Shown: piece after piece, positions 35,480-43,040 of the stretch
Numbering within the stretch: position 1 is the stretch's first letter
Layout of the letters: the number at the start of each line of letters is the position of its first letter
Source: Pseudomonas sp. S31
GTDB taxonomy: Bacteria; Pseudomonadota; Gammaproteobacteria; Pseudomonadales; Pseudomonadaceae
Assembly: GCF_016648105.1 (NCBI RefSeq)
Contig: NZ_JACVVE010000020.1
Coordinates: forward strand, 1-64,000
Direction: 5' to 3'
DNA: 64,000 nucleotides
Notes under the pieces: model-generated
The model's input: only the letters and a program-made list of their open reading frames with translations
Database searches by the model: none
What the model was told of the DNA's origin: nothing
Program-made: the position numbers and the translations under genes

Positions 35480-35539
35480 GTCACGTCCTTATATTGTTGT
35501 TCTGGTCGTGAAATCGAGTGGGGCTGCCTTGCAGCCCGA

Positions 35540-35625
35540 TCGCGGCGCAAGGCCGCTCCTACAGGCCCTACGCGACCTCCGTGGTAGGAGCGGGCTTGCC
35601 CCGCGAAGGGCCGCATAGCGGCCCC
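35540..35625. repeat. REP palindrome pair within the hut cluster
   Basis: Inverted REP units (CGCGGCGCAAGGCCGCTCCTACA and GGTAGGAGCGGGCTTGCCCCGCGAA) lie in the 153-base gap between hutT and hutH, splitting the hut cluster and possibly lowering expression of hutT, hutI and hutG. Confidence 0.85.
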
Positions 35626-35632
35626 AGGGCCA

Positions 35633-37165
35633 TCAAAGGCTAGGCAGCACCCCACCCGGCAGCAGCCCGGTCAGGCTGCCCGTGGCCAACAACGCGACGG
35701 CGGCCTCGATGTCCGGCGCGAAGAAACGGTCGCGGTCGTAGTGCGGTACCTCGCGGCGCAGCACCTGGCGCGCCTGCTCCAGCTTGGCCGAGGTCTTCAG
35801 CCCCTTGCGCAGGTCCAGGCCCTGGCAGGCACCCAGCCATTCGATGGCCAGTACGCCGCGGGTGTTCTCGGCCATTTCCCACAAGCGCTTGCCCGCAGCC
35901 GGGGCCATCGACACATGGTCTTCCTGGTTGGCCGAGGTCGGCAGGCTGTCGACGCTGTGCGGGTGCGACAAGGCCTTGTTCTCGCTGGCCAACGCGGCAG
36001 CGGTGACCTGGGCGATCATGAAGCCGGAGTTGACCCCGCCGTTTTCCACCAGGAACGGCGGCAACTGCGACATGTGCTTGTCCATCATCAGCGAGATGCG
36101 CCGCTCGCTCAGCGAACCGATCTCGGCGATCGCCAGGGCGATGTTGTCGGCGGCCATGGCCACGGGTTCGGCGTGGAAGTTGCCACCGGAGATCACGTCG
36201 CCTTCGGCGGCGAACACCAGCGGGTTGTCCGATACCGCGTTGGCCTCGATGCCCAGCACCTCGGCGGCCTGGCGCAACTGGGTCAGGCAGGCGCCCATGA
36301 CTTGCGGCTGACAGCGCAGCGAGTACGGGTCCTGGACCTTGTCGCAGTTCTTGTGCGACAGCGACACTTCGCTCGAATCGCCCAGCAGGTCGCGGAAACA
36401 GGCGGCTGTATCGATCTGTCCGCGCTGGCCACGGGCTTCATGGATGCGCGCATCGAACGGTGCCCGCGAGCCCAGCGCCGCCTCGACGCTCAGGCCGCCG
36501 CAGGCGATGGCCGCGGCGTACAGGTCTTCGGCCTGGAACAGCCCGCGCAGGGCATAGGCGGTGGAGGCCTGGGTGCCATTGAGCAGGGCCAGGCCCTCTT
36601 TGGCGGCCAGGGTCAGCGGCTCGAGGCCGGCCACCGCCAGGGCCTCGGGCGCCGACAGCCACTGGCCCTGGTGGCGGGCCTTGCCCTCGCCGAGCAGCAC
36701 CAGCGACATGTGCGCCAGCGGCGCGAGGTCGCCGGAAGCACCCACCGAGCCCTTCAGGGGAATATGCGGGTAGACCTCGGCATTGACCAAGGCGATCAGG
36801 GCGTCGATGACCTTGCGGCGGATGCCGGAGAAACCACGGCTGAGGCTGTTGATCTTGAGCACCATGATCAGCCGCACCAGCGCGTCGTCCAGCGGCGCGC
36901 CGATGCCGGCGGCGTGCGACAGCACCAGCGAACGCTGCAGGTTTTCCAGGTCGTGGCTGGCGATGCGGGTCGAGGCCAGCAGCCCGAAGCCTGTGTTGAT
37001 GCCATAGGCGGTGCGGTCTTCGGCGATGATCCGCTCGACGCAAGCGACGCTGGCATCGATGGCTGGCGCGGCGCTGGCGTCCAGCCGCAGGTGAACCGGC
37101 GCGGCATGGATGGCGCGCAGTTGGGCCAAGGTCAGGGTGCCGGGCTTGAGGGTCAGTTCGATCAC
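35633..37165 (-). CDS. hutH: Histidine ammonia-lyase
   Basis: HutH deaminates histidine to urocanate and ammonia, the first step of the pathway. The 510-aa enzyme has the Ala143-Ser144-Gly145 triad in GSVGASGDLAPL, which cyclises to the MIO cofactor, plus SHKNCDKVQDPYSLRCQPQVMG and NQEDHVSMA, conserved active-site blocks. A single copy is seen in this cluster. It follows hutU after 81 bases, so the two are likely co-transcribed from the hutU promoter. Confidence 0.97.
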   Translation of the reverse strand: MIELTLKPGTLTLAQLRAIHAAPVHLRLDASAAPAIDASVACVERIIAEDRTAYGINTGFGLLASTRIASHDLENLQRSLVLSHAAGIGAPLDDALVRLIMVLKINSLSRGFSGIRRKVIDALIALVNAEVYPHIPLKGSVGASGDLAPLAHMSLVLLGEGKARHQGQWLSAPEALAVAGLEPLTLAAKEGLALLNGTQASTAYALRGLFQAEDLYAAAIACGGLSVEAALGSRAPFDARIHEARGQRGQIDTAACFRDLLGDSSEVSLSHKNCDKVQDPYSLRCQPQVMGACLTQLRQAAEVLGIEANAVSDNPLVFAAEGDVISGGNFHAEPVAMAADNIALAIAEIGSLSERRISLMMDKHMSQLPPFLVENGGVNSGFMIAQVTAAALASENKALSHPHSVDSLPTSANQEDHVSMAPAAGKRLWEMAENTRGVLAIEWLGACQGLDLRKGLKTSAKLEQARQVLRREVPHYDRDRFFAPDIEAAVALLATGSLTGLLPGGVLPSL

Positions 37166-37246
37166 TTCGCTACTCCAGTTCTGGCGAGGCCCACGGGCCC
37201 CTTCTTATTGTTCAGTATCACTCGACTTCGCCCTATGGGGCGGCGA

Positions 37247-38920
37247 TCAACCTGTGATCATCGGCAGGTCGAGGCCCTGCTCCCGAGCGCAGTCGACGGC
37301 GATGTCATAACCCGCATCGGCGTGGCGCATCACCCCGGTACCCGGGTCGTTGGTGAGGACCCGGGCGATGCGCTCGGCAGCCTCGTCAGTGCCGTCGCAG
37401 ACGATGACCATGCCCGAATGCTGGGAGAAGCCCATGCCCACGCCGCCGCCGTGGTGCAGTGACACCCAGGTGGCACCACTGGCGGTGTTGAGCAGGGCAT
37501 TGAGCAGCGGCCAGTCGGAAACGGCGTCGGAGCCATCGCGCATGGCTTCGGTTTCGCGGTTGGGGCTGGACACCGAGCCCGAGTCGAGGTGGTCACGACC
37601 GATGACGATCGGCGCCGACAGCTCGCCGCTGCGCACCATTTCGTTGAATGCCAGGCCGAGCTTGGCGCGCAGCCCCAGGCCGACCCAGCAGATGCGCGCC
37701 GGCAGGCCCTGGAAGCTGATGCGCTCGCGGGCCATGTCCAGCCAACGGTGCAGATGGGCGTCGTCGGGGATCAACTCCTTGACCTTGGCGTCGGTCTTGT
37801 AGATGTCCTCGGCCTCGCCCGACAGCGCCGCCCAACGGAACGGGCCGACGCCGCGGCAGAACAGCGGGCGGATGTAGGCCGGCACGAAGCCTGGGAAGTC
37901 GAAAGCATTGGCCACGCCCTCTTCCTTGGCCATCTGGCGGATGTTGTTGCCGTAGTCGAAGGTCGGAACGCCCTGTTTCTGGAAGTCCAGCATGGCCTGC
38001 ACATGCACGGCCATCGACTGCTTGGCGGCCTTGACCACGGCAGCTGGCTCGGTCTGCGCGCGGTCGCGGTACTGCTCCCAGGTCCAGCCGGCAGGCAGGT
38101 AGCCGTTGAGCGGGTCGTGGGCGCTGGTCTGGTCGGTGACCAGGTCCGGGCGCACGCCACGCTTGACCAGTTCCGGGAGGATTTCGGCGGCGTTGCCGTG
38201 CAGGGCGATGGAGATCGCCTTGCCTTCAGCGGTGTACCTGGCGATGCGCGCCAGGGCGTCGTCGAGGTCATTGGCCTGCTCGTCGACGTAGCGGGTTTCC
38301 AGGCGGAAGTCGATGCGGCTCTGCTGGCATTCGATGTTCAGCGAGCAGGCGCCAGCCAGGGTTGCAGCCAGTGGCTGGGCGCCGCCCATGCCGCCGAGGC
38401 CGGCGGTGAGTACCCACTTGCCTTTCAGGCTGCCGCCGTAGTGCTGGCGACCGGCTTCGACGAAGGTTTCATAGGTGCCTTGGACGATGCCCTGGCTGCC
38501 GATGTAGATCCAGCTGCCGGCGGTCATCTGGCCGTACATGGCCAGGCCCTTGGCGTCCAGTTCGTTGAAGTGCTCCCAGTTGGCCCAGTGCGGCACCAGG
38601 TTGGAGTTGGCGATCAGCACGCGCGGGGCGTTGGCGTGGGTCTTGAACACGCCGACCGGCTTGCCGGACTGCACCAGCAGGGTTTCGTCCGCCTCCAGGC
38701 GGGTGAGGGTCTCGACGATCTTGTCGTAGCACGCCCAGTTGCGCGCAGCGCGGCCGATGCCGCCGTACACCACCAGCTCTTTGGGGTTTTCCGCGACCTG
38801 CGGGTCGAGGTTGTTCATCAGCATGCGCAGCGGCGCTTCGGTCAGCCAGCTCTTGGCAGTCAGCTTGTTGCCACGGGGGGCACGGATTTCTACGTCACGG
38901 TATTTGTTGTTGTCGGTCAC
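37247..38920 (-). CDS. hutU: Urocanate hydratase
   Basis: HutU converts urocanate to imidazolonepropionate with NAD+ as electrophilic cofactor. The 557-aa protein has the NAD-binding GLGGMGGAQPLA, the active-site Cys in FCRGVGPFRW, and ISHIGH-type C-terminal blocks such as HHGGGVGMGFSQHSG. A GTG start at 38920 (MTDNNKYRDVE) with AAGG upstream gives the standard length; the longer frame is rejected. First gene of the hutUHTIG run; a HutC-type palindrome lies 66-79 bases upstream. Confidence 0.97.
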   Translation of the reverse strand: MTDNNKYRDVEIRAPRGNKLTAKSWLTEAPLRMLMNNLDPQVAENPKELVVYGGIGRAARNWACYDKIVETLTRLEADETLLVQSGKPVGVFKTHANAPRVLIANSNLVPHWANWEHFNELDAKGLAMYGQMTAGSWIYIGSQGIVQGTYETFVEAGRQHYGGSLKGKWVLTAGLGGMGGAQPLAATLAGACSLNIECQQSRIDFRLETRYVDEQANDLDDALARIARYTAEGKAISIALHGNAAEILPELVKRGVRPDLVTDQTSAHDPLNGYLPAGWTWEQYRDRAQTEPAAVVKAAKQSMAVHVQAMLDFQKQGVPTFDYGNNIRQMAKEEGVANAFDFPGFVPAYIRPLFCRGVGPFRWAALSGEAEDIYKTDAKVKELIPDDAHLHRWLDMARERISFQGLPARICWVGLGLRAKLGLAFNEMVRSGELSAPIVIGRDHLDSGSVSSPNRETEAMRDGSDAVSDWPLLNALLNTASGATWVSLHHGGGVGMGFSQHSGMVIVCDGTDEAAERIARVLTNDPGTGVMRHADAGYDIAVDCAREQGLDLPMITG

Positions 38921-38962
38921 GGGAAGGTCCTTGGCGGCGGTCCGCTGGCATGTGTGTCTGTG

Positions 38963-38986
38963 GTAAATAGATAAACACATATTTAC
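38963..38986. promoter_or_regulatory. Second inverted repeat in the hutU promoter
   Basis: GTAAATA (38963-38969) and TATTTAC (38980-38986) are perfect 7-bp arms with a 10-base spacer, abutting the HutC-like palindrome. It may bind another regulator. No regulator can be named from sequence. Confidence 0.4.
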
Positions 38987-38999
38987 TTGTATGTACAAG
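38986..38999. promoter_or_regulatory. Candidate HutC operator upstream of hutU
   Basis: CTTGTATGTACAAG (arms CTTGTA/TACAAG) is a near-perfect palindrome similar to the ATGTATATACAA site in the hutC-hutF gap. HutC is known to bind TGTA...TACA sites in hut promoters and to be released by urocanate. It overlaps a possible -35 element (TTGTAC) of a minus-strand promoter. Confidence 0.65.
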
Positions 39000-39048
39000 C
39001 ATGGACAAGTGAAATCTTCGGACCATCCCCTGGGTTCATGAATGCATT

Positions 39049-39067
39049 GGGGCCGCTTTGCGGCCCC
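39049..39067. terminator. GC hairpin after hutD
   Basis: GGGGCCGC-TTT-GCGGCCCC is a perfect 8-bp stem directly downstream of the hutD stop on the minus strand. It likely ends or stabilises the hutCD transcript ahead of the hutU promoter. Confidence 0.6.
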
Positions 39068-39074
39068 GGCTATC

Positions 39075-39647
39075 TCAGACTGGAATGAGCTCGATGAGGC
39101 AGAATCGCCCCTGCACCTCGAACCCCAACAACCCGTCGTTGCCATCCAGCCGCAGGCAGTCATACACCCCCAACCGCTGTGTCTCATGCCCCGCCATCAC
39201 CACCTCGACCTGGCCGCTGGCAGCGAACAGCAACACCGTCGAAGCCGAACTGAACAACCGACTGGTCCCGTCCAACCACTGCAACCGCGCGCGATAGCGC
39301 AGTGGCGCATAGATCAGGTTGAAATCGCGGATCGGCCCGCCCAGCAGGTTGCAACCGACCTGGCTTTCGCCACTGAAGGCGAACGCATCGAACGCCAGCA
39401 GCGGTCGACTCACGTGACCATCGACCTGCAGGCGCATGCCATCGCCCTGCAGCACGCTGATGATGCGTTGATAACCGGCGAACGCAGAAAACCCACCCGA
39501 CTCCTCGATATCGGCGATCGACAGGCGCCAACCGAAGCCGTCCAGGCCTTCGCCGGCGTCGCGGGTGATTTCCTCGGTGAAACCACCGCCGTTCTTCCAG
39601 GGCATGCGCGGGTAATCGCACGCGCGCAACACGCGCAACTGGCTCAT
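39075..39647 (-). CDS. hutD: HutD family protein
   Basis: A 190-aa cupin-fold protein of the HutD family (DUF886). It begins MSQLRVLRACDYPRMPWKNGGG, the family signature, and continues with TEEITRD and WRLSIADIEESGGFSAFAGYQR. HutD is needed for fitness on histidine in P. fluorescens and is thought to limit hut activation, possibly by binding formylglutamate or a related metabolite; no catalytic role is proven. The ATG at 39647 overlaps the hutC stop by four bases. Confidence 0.92.
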   Translation of the reverse strand: MSQLRVLRACDYPRMPWKNGGGFTEEITRDAGEGLDGFGWRLSIADIEESGGFSAFAGYQRIISVLQGDGMRLQVDGHVSRPLLAFDAFAFSGESQVGCNLLGGPIRDFNLIYAPLRYRARLQWLDGTSRLFSSASTVLLFAASGQVEVVMAGHETQRLGVYDCLRLDGNDGLLGFEVQGRFCLIELIPV

Positions 39648-40390
39648 TTGCTGAACCGCCCTTCCAGCCGATGACGCGAACCTGGGTGGATCAGCCGCGC
39701 GGCGGTCACCGGCTGGCGCCCCGACCAGGTGCGCCGGCGAATCAGCAGGCAGGGTTCGCCCCTGTCGATCTGCAGCAGCGCGCATTCGGCGGGCTCGGCA
39801 AGGATCGCCTCGACCACGTGCTCGCCCTCGGTCAGCGGTGCCACCTGGGACAGGTAGGCATAGGGCGTCTGGCGGGTGAAGTCCTGCTTGAGGTAGTCGG
39901 GAGCGATGGCTGCGTTGACGTAGCGGTCTTCGATCTGCACCGGCACGTCATTTTCGTAGTGCACGATCAGCGAGTGGAACACCCGCTGGCCTTCGCGCAT
40001 ATCCAGCGCCAGGGCGCGCTCGGAACCAGCGGCCTCCTCGGCCAGGGTGATCACCTGGCAACTGTGGCGATGGCCACGGCTGGCGATCTCGTCGGCGATA
40101 TTGTTGACCTCGAACAGCGCAGAACGGGTCTTGGGCTCGGCGACGAAGGTACCGACCCCCTGCATGCGCACCAGCCGGCCTTCGGCGGTGAGCTCGCGCA
40201 GGGCGCGGTTGATGGTCATGCGGCTGAAGCCGAGCTCGCTGACCAGCTCGCTTTCCGACGGCACCCGATAGTGCGGCGGCCAGCTGCCGTTGTCGATCTG
40301 CTGGATGATCATCTGCTTGACCCGGGCGTACAGCGGCGCCGGCCCCTCGCCCATCTGGGCCACCAGCGCGGAGACAGTAGGTGTCGGCAC
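39644..40390 (-). CDS. hutC: Histidine utilisation repressor HutC
   Basis: HutC is a GntR-family repressor (HutC/UTRA subfamily) that blocks hut promoters and is released by urocanate. The 248-aa protein has an N-terminal winged helix-turn-helix (about residues 18-85, with VPSESELVSELGFSRMTINRALRELTAEG) and a C-terminal UTRA ligand-binding domain (about 105-240). The start is a GTG at 40390. It is divergent from hutF with a TGTATATACA palindrome between them, consistent with autoregulation. Confidence 0.95.
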   Translation of the reverse strand: MPTPTVSALVAQMGEGPAPLYARVKQMIIQQIDNGSWPPHYRVPSESELVSELGFSRMTINRALRELTAEGRLVRMQGVGTFVAEPKTRSALFEVNNIADEIASRGHRHSCQVITLAEEAAGSERALALDMREGQRVFHSLIVHYENDVPVQIEDRYVNAAIAPDYLKQDFTRQTPYAYLSQVAPLTEGEHVVEAILAEPAECALLQIDRGEPCLLIRRRTWSGRQPVTAARLIHPGSRHRLEGRFSK

Positions 40391-40456
40391 GGCGTTGAGT
40401 CCTTGTACGGTTGAATGGACGGTAGCTTGCCGCAGTTTACCCGGGAGGCAAACGGC

Positions 40457-40472
40457 TGTATATGTATATACA
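40457..40472. promoter_or_regulatory. Candidate HutC operator between hutC and hutF
   Basis: TGTATATGTATATACA contains the perfect palindrome TGTATATACA at 40463-40472. It sits 38 bases before the hutF ATG and 67 bases from the hutC start, so one site may control both divergent genes. Confidence 0.7.
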
Positions 40473-40509
40473 ACCTAGCCTCTCATTCGAACAACGACAG
40501 GAATCCACG

Positions 40510-41874
40510 ATGCCCGCCTATTTCGCCGAACGCGCCTTGCTGCCCCAGGGCTGGGCCAGCCACGTCCGCCTGGAGGTGGGCACCGACGGCTTGCTCACGC
40601 GCATCGAGACCAATGCCTCGGCCGAGGATGCACAGCGCCTGGGCGGCCCTGTGTTGCCAGGCATGCCCAACCTGCACTCGCATGCGTTTCAGCGGGCCAT
40701 GGCTGGCCTGGCGGAGGTGGCAGGCAATCCCAACGACAGCTTCTGGACCTGGCGCGAGCTGATGTATCGCCTGGTCGGGCGCATCACCCCCGAACAACTG
40801 GAAGTCATCGCCCGCCAGCTGTATATCGAGATGCTCAAGGCCGGCTACACCTCGGTGGCCGAATTCCACTATGTGCACCATGCCGCCGACGGTCAGGCCT
40901 ACGCCGACCCGGCCGAACTGTCGCGGCGCATCAGCCAGGCAGCGGCCAGCAGCGGCATCGGCCTGACCCTGCTGCCGGTGCTGTACAGCCACGCCGGCTT
41001 TGGTGGCCAACCGCCCAGCGAAGGGCAGCGACGCTTCATCAACGGCACCGAGCAGTACCTGCGGTTGCAGCAGCAATTGGCCCCACTCCTGGCGGCGCAA
41101 CCAGCCCAGCGCCTGGGCTTGTGCTTCCATTCGTTGCGCGCGGTCAGCCCCAGGCAGATCGCCGAGGTGCTGGCCGCAGGCGACCCGCACAGCCCCATCC
41201 ATATCCACATCGCCGAACAGCAGAAGGAAGTCGACGACTGCCTGGCCTGGAGCGGCTTGCGGCCGTTGCAGTGGCTGTACCAGCATGTCGATGTCGATGA
41301 ACGCTGGTGCCTGGTGCATGCCACCCATGCGCAAGCCGATGAAGTGACGGCGATGGTCCGCAGCCGTGCGGTGGCGGGCCTGTGCCTGACCACCGAGGCC
41401 AACCTGGGCGATGGGATCTTCCCAGCCGTGGACTTTCTGGCCCTGGGTGGACGCATGGGCATCGGCTCGGACAGCCATGTGTCGCTGAGCGTGGTCGAGG
41501 AGTTGCGCTGGCTGGAATATGGCCAGCGCCTGCGCGACCAGCGGCGCAACCGGCTGTACCGCAACGATCAGCCGATGGTCGGGCGCACGCTGTATGACGC
41601 GGCCCTGGTCGGTGGCGCGCAGGCGTTGGGGCAAGCGATTGGCGAACTGGCCGTGGGCAAGCGGGCCGACTGGCTGGTGCTGGACGGGCAGGACCCGTAC
41701 ATCGCGATCGCCGAGGGGGACGCAATTCTCAACCGCTGGCTGTTCGCCGGTGGCGATCGCCAGGTGCGCGATGTGATGGTCAATGGGCGATGGGTGGTGC
41801 GCCAGGGGCGACACGGGCAGGAAGAACAAAGCGCCGTGGCATTCAAGGAGGTATTGCGCCAGCTCCTGGCATAA
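40510..41874 (+). CDS. hutF: Formimidoylglutamate deiminase
   Basis: HutF hydrolyses formiminoglutamate to formylglutamate and ammonia, feeding HutG. The 454-aa amidohydrolase has metal ligands in NLHSHAFQRAM, the IHIHIAEQQKEVDD block, HATHA and GSDSHVSLS (catalytic Asp). The ATG at 40510 has CAGGAA upstream; an upstream in-frame ATG lies within the operator and is rejected. It is the only rightward hut gene, divergent from hutC. Confidence 0.96.
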   Translation: MPAYFAERALLPQGWASHVRLEVGTDGLLTRIETNASAEDAQRLGGPVLPGMPNLHSHAFQRAMAGLAEVAGNPNDSFWTWRELMYRLVGRITPEQLEVIARQLYIEMLKAGYTSVAEFHYVHHAADGQAYADPAELSRRISQAAASSGIGLTLLPVLYSHAGFGGQPPSEGQRRFINGTEQYLRLQQQLAPLLAAQPAQRLGLCFHSLRAVSPRQIAEVLAAGDPHSPIHIHIAEQQKEVDDCLAWSGLRPLQWLYQHVDVDERWCLVHATHAQADEVTAMVRSRAVAGLCLTTEANLGDGIFPAVDFLALGGRMGIGSDSHVSLSVVEELRWLEYGQRLRDQRRNRLYRNDQPMVGRTLYDAALVGGAQALGQAIGELAVGKRADWLVLDGQDPYIAIAEGDAILNRWLFAGGDRQVRDVMVNGRWVVRQGRHGQEEQSAVAFKEVLRQLLA

Positions 41875-41883
41875 GCGGTCATT

Positions 41884-41972
41884 CTGTAGGAGCGGGTTCA
41901 CCCGCGAACACCGGCGACGCCGGTGCCATCCACCGCGTTATCGGTCTTCGCGGGTAAACCCGCTCCTACAGG
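41884..41972. repeat. REP palindrome pair
   Basis: Inverted REP units surround a spacer with ACCGGCGACGCCGGT, between the convergent hutF and lipocalin genes. The structure could end transcription on both strands. Confidence 0.88.
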
Positions 41973-41994
41973 GTGGGTGCCGACAAAGGCGACG

Positions 41995-42567
41995 TCAATG
42001 CATCTGCACGATCTGCCGGTCGGGCGTGCGCCAGATCAGCCGGCTGGTGTCGTAACCCTGCTGGCGCGCCTTGGCCATCAGGCTCTCGCGCTCCCAGGCC
42101 GGCATCGTCGGGGTGCGCGACAACAGCCACAGGTACTTGCGGTCCGGGCTGCCGACCACCGCCGTGCGGTAGTGCTCGTCGACGTAGAGGATCCAGTATT
42201 CGCCCTTGGCCACGCCGGGTACCAGGCGGGTGAACCAGTTGTCGAACTCGACCCACAGCCTGTCGGTGTGCCCCGGCTCCTGGATGTTGGCGTGACCTTC
42301 GGCGCGCAGCCATTCATCGCCCATCGTGCGGCAGCGGTTGAGCACGCCGTACGAACCATCGGGCTTGAGGTTGTAGTGCGCCTCGGACTGGACGCAGTCG
42401 GCCTGGTACTTCATCGGCAGGCGCGCCAGTTCGTACCACTTGCCTTGATAGCGCTTGAGGTCGACATTGCCGGCGGTCTTCGGCGACAGCGGGTCGCTGG
42501 CGGGCGTGGCGCAACCACCGAGCAGCAACACCAGGCACAAGCCCAGCAGCAGGTGCAGACGGGTCAT
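41995..42567 (-). CDS. blc: Bacterial lipocalin, outer-membrane lipoprotein Blc
   Basis: Lipocalin of the Blc/apolipoprotein D type, 190 aa. It has a lipoprotein signal peptide with lipobox LLGGC (Cys at about residue 19), the lipocalin GxW motif in LKRYQGKWYELARLP, and the conserved YLWLLSRTPTM strand. Blc proteins bind fatty acids or lysophospholipids at the outer membrane. The ATG at 42567 overlaps the stop of the upstream small lipoprotein gene by four bases. Confidence 0.94.
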   Translation of the reverse strand: MTRLHLLLGLCLVLLLGGCATPASDPLSPKTAGNVDLKRYQGKWYELARLPMKYQADCVQSEAHYNLKPDGSYGVLNRCRTMGDEWLRAEGHANIQEPGHTDRLWVEFDNWFTRLVPGVAKGEYWILYVDEHYRTAVVGSPDRKYLWLLSRTPTMPAWERESLMAKARQQGYDTSRLIWRTPDRQIVQMH

Positions 42568-42818
42568 TTGAGGCCCTGCCCGGAGTACATCAACACCTTG
42601 TCGGCCGCGTACTGCACGCTGATAAAGCTCTTCTCGTCGCCCCAGGTACAGCTGCTCATGCCCAGCGCGCCGGAGCACTCGGTGGGAGTGCCGAGCAGTT
42701 GCTCGACCTCGGCCTTGTTCATGCCGGCCTTGAGCTTGGAATAGTTTTCCTGATTGATCTTGCTGCACGCAGTCAGGACGACGCACAAGGACAACAGGGC
42801 GAGGGAACGCAACGACAT
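42564..42818 (-). CDS. Small lipoprotein with DUF3862-like (SmpA/OmlA-fold) domain
   Basis: An 84-aa lipoprotein. The signal peptide MSLRSLALLSLCVVLTAC ends in the lipobox LTAC with Cys18. The mature part (QENYSKLKAGMNKAEVEQLLG..., then a Cys pair in ECSGALGMSSCTWGD) resembles DUF3862 and the BamE/SmpA-like fold, in which a KxxxGM..EVxxLLG motif is typical. Role unknown. It is the first gene of a pair with blc and divergent from a chemoreceptor gene. Confidence 0.82.
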   Translation of the reverse strand: MSLRSLALLSLCVVLTACSKINQENYSKLKAGMNKAEVEQLLGTPTECSGALGMSSCTWGDEKSFISVQYAADKVLMYSGQGLK

Positions 42819-43040
42819 GAAGGGACACTCCTGGACAGTAACTACAGGCAAGTGGCCTGCAGTGACCTTCGACGGGAAAATCGGTCCCTGGTTCCCTGCC
42901 CTCCCCCCTTTCGTTATAAGCCGTTGGTCGGCTGGCGCTGCGCAAACGATCAAGCTTGGCCTGGAAGTGACGACACAGCGAATACGCTGTGGCACATCGC
43001 CATGGCATTCCTCTCCGAATTGCCTTGCGCAGACCGAAAA

